DNA of 64,000 bases from Cristatella mucedo (lineage: Eukaryota; Bryozoa; Phylactolaemata; Cristatellidae), in assembly GCA_009760855.2 (NCBI GenBank), contig WPIO01000011.1:8278501-8342500 (forward strand), read 5' to 3'. The position numbers and the translations under genes are program-made. The number at the start of each line of letters is the position of its first letter. The first letter of the stretch is position 1. Of this stretch, positions 59,990 through 64,000 are shown piece by piece. Under the pieces are notes generated by a model, which saw nothing but the letters and a program-made list of their open reading frames with translations, had not been told where the DNA came from and made no database searches.

Positions 59990-60860
59990 ATGTATTACTG
60001 TAGCACCTCCACAGAACTAAATCTCTTTTTAAGCACCTTACATTTGCTGTACATGAAGTATGTCTACATGATTAGTGATAACACGCACAGTATTAGCATG
60101 AATAAGCACACCGAGGACAATTTAAAATTACCCAGCAAATGCTGTCAGGAACAGGTGAGCTTATAGCTTATTTTTTAATGTCAAGTCAGGGTAAGTCGTG
60201 AAGTCGTTAGTCAGAAGCATGGTCCAGGCTTTGGGAACATGCGAACTGAAGGCACGGTCTCTAACTGATTTTAGGTGGCCTAAGCATGCTCAAATTTTAT
60301 AATGTTACATAGCTGAAAGTAGGCAGACTTTACCGTGGAGCTGATGTGATCGATGTTCTAGTGAAAGGTTACATGGAAACAGGACACTCCAGATTTCGTA
60401 CAGATGCTACAAAAGATGTCCTGGCCGAGACCATTTTGATGGTGAAGTTTTCTAATTTCTGACTTTTCCTATGACAAGTTGGTTTTATCATCATTCAATT
60501 TGAGAAAATGCGCTGCCATGCAAGCGTGAAGTCAGCAAGGGATTTGAGCGAGTTTGATGTGCTGGAAGGCAGGAAGGGAGCAAAGCACAGGTACAGCTGT
60601 GTTATCTGAATAAAAATGAAAGCCTACATCGTACCTGGTGATAAGAAGTGGCAAGACGAATAGTATAAACTGCGATAGTGGACAAAGCACAAATCCCTTG
60701 GGTACCCCATACGAGAGAGGTCCCTCGGATGACTTGCTCATTTACATCAACGCTTAGGAGCCTCCCACTGAAATAGAGCCTACACCATTGCAATGCAGTG
60801 CCGGTGATGCCCAGGTAAGAGGAACAGTCTGTGACGGGGATCTGACTCCAAATAGTTCAA
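59990..60860 (-). mobile_element. Old LINE-A fragment with RT region
   Basis: Minus-strand copy. The tail is at 59995-60050 (GTAGCACCTCCACAGAACTA, TTTTTAAGCACCTTACATTT), the C-terminal part is near 60190-60270, and the RT palm is at 60532-60793 (WCRLYFSGRLLSVDVN, SYGVPKGFVLCPL, FHFYSDNT). The catalytic YADD has decayed to YSDN. There is a large internal deletion between the C-terminal part and the palm. Confidence 0.75.
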
Positions 60861-61845
60861 ACGATGACCTATGACAAACGTTGCAGGTCGTTGCCAAGCG
60901 ATTAGCCATCATTGACAGCCACCTCTACGCTGGCTTCGTGCTTGTGTACGTATATAACTCTGCAAAGCCGCGAACAAGCGGTTGCTAGTGGGTGCTAGGC
61001 AAGTGGCGCTCGAGTTTGGCAGTTCTCACTCTAAGCTTCAGCGGCTCTCGCTTAGCTTGCAACAGTCAACAGCATTCATCTCACGCAGCAAAAGCGAGAA
61101 GAACGCCGAGTCATGGAGGGCAATCGAGGAGCCACTCGTCCAGGCGCAAGAGTTCGGGGAAAGTACGATCCGCAGACGAGAACCATCGGAACAAAAGCTT
61201 CTATCGCTGACAGAGTTTAAATGAAATGAAGACCGCCAGCTTGCGATTCGGAGAGGAGCTGACGGCATGCACCGCACGAGGAGATTGAAATTGCTGCAGC
61301 TGCTCAGCCAGGGAATGAGTTAAGAGCTAAGCGCCCCGGTCGAACGTCGACATAACGCAGCCGGGCGGTGAAAGCCGGTAGAGTTTCGCTTACCGGATAA
61401 CCTTCGAAACTTGCCACCTACCGTGCGGTCACGAATAGACTAATGCAGCCCTTTCTCTTGTTGCCACCTGCCCCGCTGCGCCGCACACGAGGAGCTAACG
61501 AAGGAAGAATTGGAGCAAGTGGATGCGCCACAACTCGCCCCGCCCCACCTAAGCCATAGATATTCGGCAAGACAGCGCGAGTACGCCGAATAGCTAGCGT
61601 GGCGTTGCGTAAGCTCTCTGAAGGCTTCCACTCTGTGTCCTACGGCCATAAATACAGCGCTCGTAACAGTGCCGGACATTGCCGATGCACGACAAATATT
61701 CGAAGAAGCTGGTGCCTAGAAAAGAAGGTCAGCAAGTCGCACATCTTTGGGTACGCGCCGGGATTCCGACGGAGCGTGCGGCAGCAATACAGAGCGCTCG
61801 TACCTTAAATTGATGGCAGCTGCTGGTTAAAACGGCGAGCTAAAT
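60861..61845. other. Intergenic, nothing recognised
   Basis: Short ORFs on both strands (60982-61224, 61440-61679) lack domains. No repeat family assigned. Confidence 0.45.
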
Positions 61846-62352
61846 CAGCCGAATTAAGACGGGCATTCACTATTCACGGTTCCTGAGCTGTGACAACTAG
61901 AAACCGATCCCGCGATAATCCGAGCTGGTTTGGCCCAGCGGTTCAGGCGCTGGCCCCGACCTAGGTCTGGCCGATGTCGTGGGCTCCGTGGGCCCCGTGG
62001 CATATGTGAAGCGCCTGAATCGAGATTAAGTTCTCTTATGGCTCAATACAAATTAATTATATATTTTATAATCTGTGGCCGAGGCCGCATAATAGCCAAC
62101 GCCCTTAGATATAATAATAATAATAATAATAATGCACTTGATAAAGCGCCCACAGAGAACTTAATCTCTTTCTAGGCGCTTGACATTTGATGCAAAGGGA
62201 AATGCAATTAAATGGTAAGTAAAATCATGTTTGAAAAACAAACAAAATGAATAACATGGTTAGGGGTGACATGCACAGGGTCAGCATGCAAATGTGGTTA
62301 GTGGCAGCATGCAAAGTGTCAGCACGCATAAGCATGTGAAGGACGAATCATA
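61846..62352. mobile_element. Repeat X (copy 2) + LINE-A tail, split by a SINE-1
   Basis: Repeat X at 61846-61920 and 62068-62100 matches 39111-39225. A plus-strand SINE-1 (61921-62067) sits inside it, flanked by ATAATC at 61915-61920 and 62068-62073. The empty X copy at 39111 has ATAATC once. From 62108 an AAT repeat and a minus-strand LINE-A 3' end follow, to about 62352. Confidence 0.8.
61921..62067 (+). mobile_element. SINE-1 copy with target duplication
   Basis: CGAGCTGGTTTGGCCCAGCG (box A side), CCGATGTCGTGGGCTCCGTG, GTGAAGCGCCTGAATCGAGA, GTTCTCTTATGGCTCAATAC and an AT-rich end. Flanked by the 6-base repeat ATAATC. Confidence 0.88.
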
Positions 62353-62361
62353 GGGCACATA

Positions 62362-62411
62362 TAGCAGCACTTTCCATAGCACGCGATCAGCGGCTATGGA
62401 AAGTGCTGCTA
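62362..62411. repeat. Perfect 19-base hairpin
   Basis: 62362-62380 (TAGCAGCACTTTCCATAGC) is the exact reverse complement of 62393-62411, with a 12-base loop (ACGCGATCAGCG). It sits directly at the 5'-truncated edge of the LINE-A fragment. It could be a MITE remnant, an inverted duplication formed at insertion, or a short structured RNA. Confidence 0.85.
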
Positions 62412-63030
62412 ATAGCAAAAGCAAATCTGCGTCAGGTTCATTCAGTGAGCACGCTGATATCTGTGCACAGCCACTCATCGTGCAGCCGCGCTTGCGTTCG
62501 AAGGCATTCACACTCGGGTCGCCCGAATACTTAAAGCACTGGCTGCGGTCGGCCGCTTTCTCCCTCAGCTCACTTTCGCCACCTCCGCTGTGAAACTTGC
62601 TGACTGGAAAAAGTCAGTGAATACGAATCATGCTAAGCCCAACAGTCAGTCGGTAAGTGAGTGGGCGTGGGCGAAAGCGCCGACCGACATCAAGTCCGGC
62701 ACTACAACAGCTTATGACCGATTGGGCCTCAATCCTTCAAAGTAGCTTCGGTACGCTCTCTCGCCATATGTCCAAGCGTACTCGATTTCGGAGTACTGAA
62801 AGACCCATAGTGAACTCCTTCTTTGGCGCACGACTCGCTGGTTCGAAGCCCAGAGCGTAACTGTCTGGCTCGAAGCCCAAACAGAACTGACTGATTCTTG
62901 GACGCGACACACCCGGCTCCAATATATTGTAATTCAGGAAGCGCTAATAACCTCTACGCGGCCTACCGCACACATACTGACTAAAATGGTAGTTTAAAGT
63001 TTCACTAGCGACGGCTGTCTTGTTGGGCGT
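62412..63030. other. Intergenic, nothing recognised
   Basis: Short ORFs at 62396-62593 and 62657-62922 lack domains. Confidence 0.45.
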
Positions 63031-63033
63031 TAA

Positions 63034-63245
63034 GTAATAATAATAATAATAATAATTCACTTGATAAAGCGCCCTCAGAGAACTCAATCTCTCTCTAGGC
63101 GCTTTACAGCTGCTGTAAAGTGAAATGCAATTGAATGGTAAGTAAAATCATGCTTGAAAAACAAACGAGATGAATAATATGGTTAGGGGTGACATGCACA
63201 GGGTCAGCATGCAAATGTGGTTAGTGGCAGCATGCACAGTGTCAG
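63034..63245 (-). mobile_element. LINE-A 3' tail
   Basis: AAT repeat, CACTTGATAAAGCGCCCTCA, TCTCTCTAGGCGCTTTACAG, then the 3' UTR (GGTTAGGGGTGACATGCACA, GTGGCAGCATGCACAGTGTC). 5'-truncated. Confidence 0.88.
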
Positions 63246-63330
63246 TGACAGATAGCTTCGTTTAATGGATGCTACTCCCAGCGAAAGCTCCATTCGCCGC
63301 GGCGGCGCACAACGACGACTGTCGGTGCCG

Positions 63331-63487
63331 AGCTGGTTTGGTCTAGCGGTTAAGGTGCTCGCCCCGACCAAGGTCTGACTGAGGTCGTGGGCTCGAGCCA
63401 CGAGGCATATGTGAAGCGCCTGAATAGAGATTAAGTTCTCTTGGGGGGCGCTATACAAATGAATTATATAATTATATTATTATTGTA
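63331..63487 (+). mobile_element. SINE-1 copy, full length, best preserved
   Basis: GCCGAGCTGGTTTGGTCTAG, GGTTAAGGTGCTCGCC (box A region), GAGGTCGTGGGCTCGAGCC (box B), ATGTGAAGCGCCTGAATAGA, TTAAGTTCTCTTGGGGGGCG, CTATACAAATGAATTATATA and an ATT repeat. The internal RNA polymerase III promoter elements are well placed, so it serves as the reference copy for this family. Confidence 0.93.
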
Positions 63488-63489
63488 GT

Positions 63490-64000
63490 TCGTCGCCTCG
63501 AGCAGCCGGTTGCCCGCGCAGCCCGCCACCCGGTCGTTGGCGATGGCTAATGGCTGCAGCCAGTTGCAGCGCATTCTGCGATGCTTCCTTTGCGAGGTGA
63601 GGAATTATGAATACGGACACCGCCCATCTCTCGCGGCAAACTGCAGCGTGAAGTTAGTACGTGCTACCGACGTCGCGCGTTTGCTGTTGAGCAAGAAAAC
63701 GCACGAAACATCGCGCCACTGCTTTTCCTTTTAGAAGCACCGCTTTCGTGCTTCTACCCGCAATTTCGGAGCCGGTACGCGAGCGACAGCTCCGCTACGG
63801 GTGTCTCTTGAGTAGCCGTTTTCGCCTAGGGCCAGACGGCTAGCTATCCGTTTGAGCTCGGGTGGCAATTAATTAGCCATACGGCGGTCGATCCACCAAT
63901 TAAAATTCGCCGACGGCAGCTGCCATCCGAGAGCAACGTGAAATCTCTCGAATCGCCGGCACTAGGGCGCGTTCATCCGCGAACCGCTTGTGCGCCCGTA
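63490..64000. other. Right edge, possible first exon not proven
   Basis: ATG at 63543 opens MANGCSQLQRILRCFLCE, followed by a GTGAGG donor-like site at 63597. The frame then continues to a stop at 63734. It could be exon 1 of a gene outside the window. Without a homologue or the next exon it remains a suggestion. Confidence 0.2.

Noticed and set aside
63331-63405. tRNA gene
   Set aside because: Box A and box B are present, but the sequence continues into a repeated SINE body, occurs in about ten copies, and shows no convincing cloverleaf acceptor stem.

Overview
This is a stretch of animal (metazoan) nuclear genome. The evidence is multi-exon genes with GT-AG introns, L2/CR1-superfamily LINEs, tRNA-derived SINEs, LTR elements and abundant microsatellites. 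Protein similarity to the vertebrate relatives is only moderate, so a non-vertebrate animal is likeliest. I cannot place it more narrowly.

Three genes can be supported. (1) 2.5-19.6 kb, plus strand: a 13-exon orthologue of the deubiquitinase USP10. All exon phases agree and give a 1,193-residue protein. Promoter-like motifs lie upstream, and there is an AATAAA about 420 bases after the stop. (2) 44.4-47.8 kb, plus strand: a secreted MYDGF (UPF0556 family) homologue in five recognisable exons. About 22 residues expected after exon 3 are missing exactly where a 150-base GA microsatellite sits. (3) 54.2-55.6 kb, minus strand: an intronless 482-residue ORF with an N-terminal mitochondrial-type presequence and mTERF-like helical repeats. 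A fourth, unidentified GC-rich gene is probable at 29.5-31.0 kb in a CpG-rich block.

Most of the rest is layered transposon debris. LINE family A (L2-type, ATT-repeat tail) and LINE family B (L2/CR1-type, ATTAC-repeat tail) occur in many 5'-truncated copies on both strands. A roughly 150-base tRNA-headed SINE carries a tail resembling the 3' end of LINE A. A second tRNA-headed SINE has a different body. Two solo LTRs of one family have perfect 4-base target duplications, and a third partial copy exists. A decayed LTR retrotransposon at 32.6-35.5 kb keeps both LTRs, a PBS-like site and a polypurine tract, and was later hit twice by LINE B. A 490-base foldback element lies at 39.8-40.3 kb. The nesting gives a relative order of insertion.

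The three genes show no shared pathway and no operon-like arrangement. I found no CRISPR array, rRNA gene, intact tRNA gene or prokaryote-like cluster, and nothing that amounts to a new molecular system. The items most worth follow-up are the SINE/LINE tail sharing, the foldback element, the interrupted MYDGF gene, a stop-free 111-base USP10 intron and the unidentified gene at 29.5 kb.
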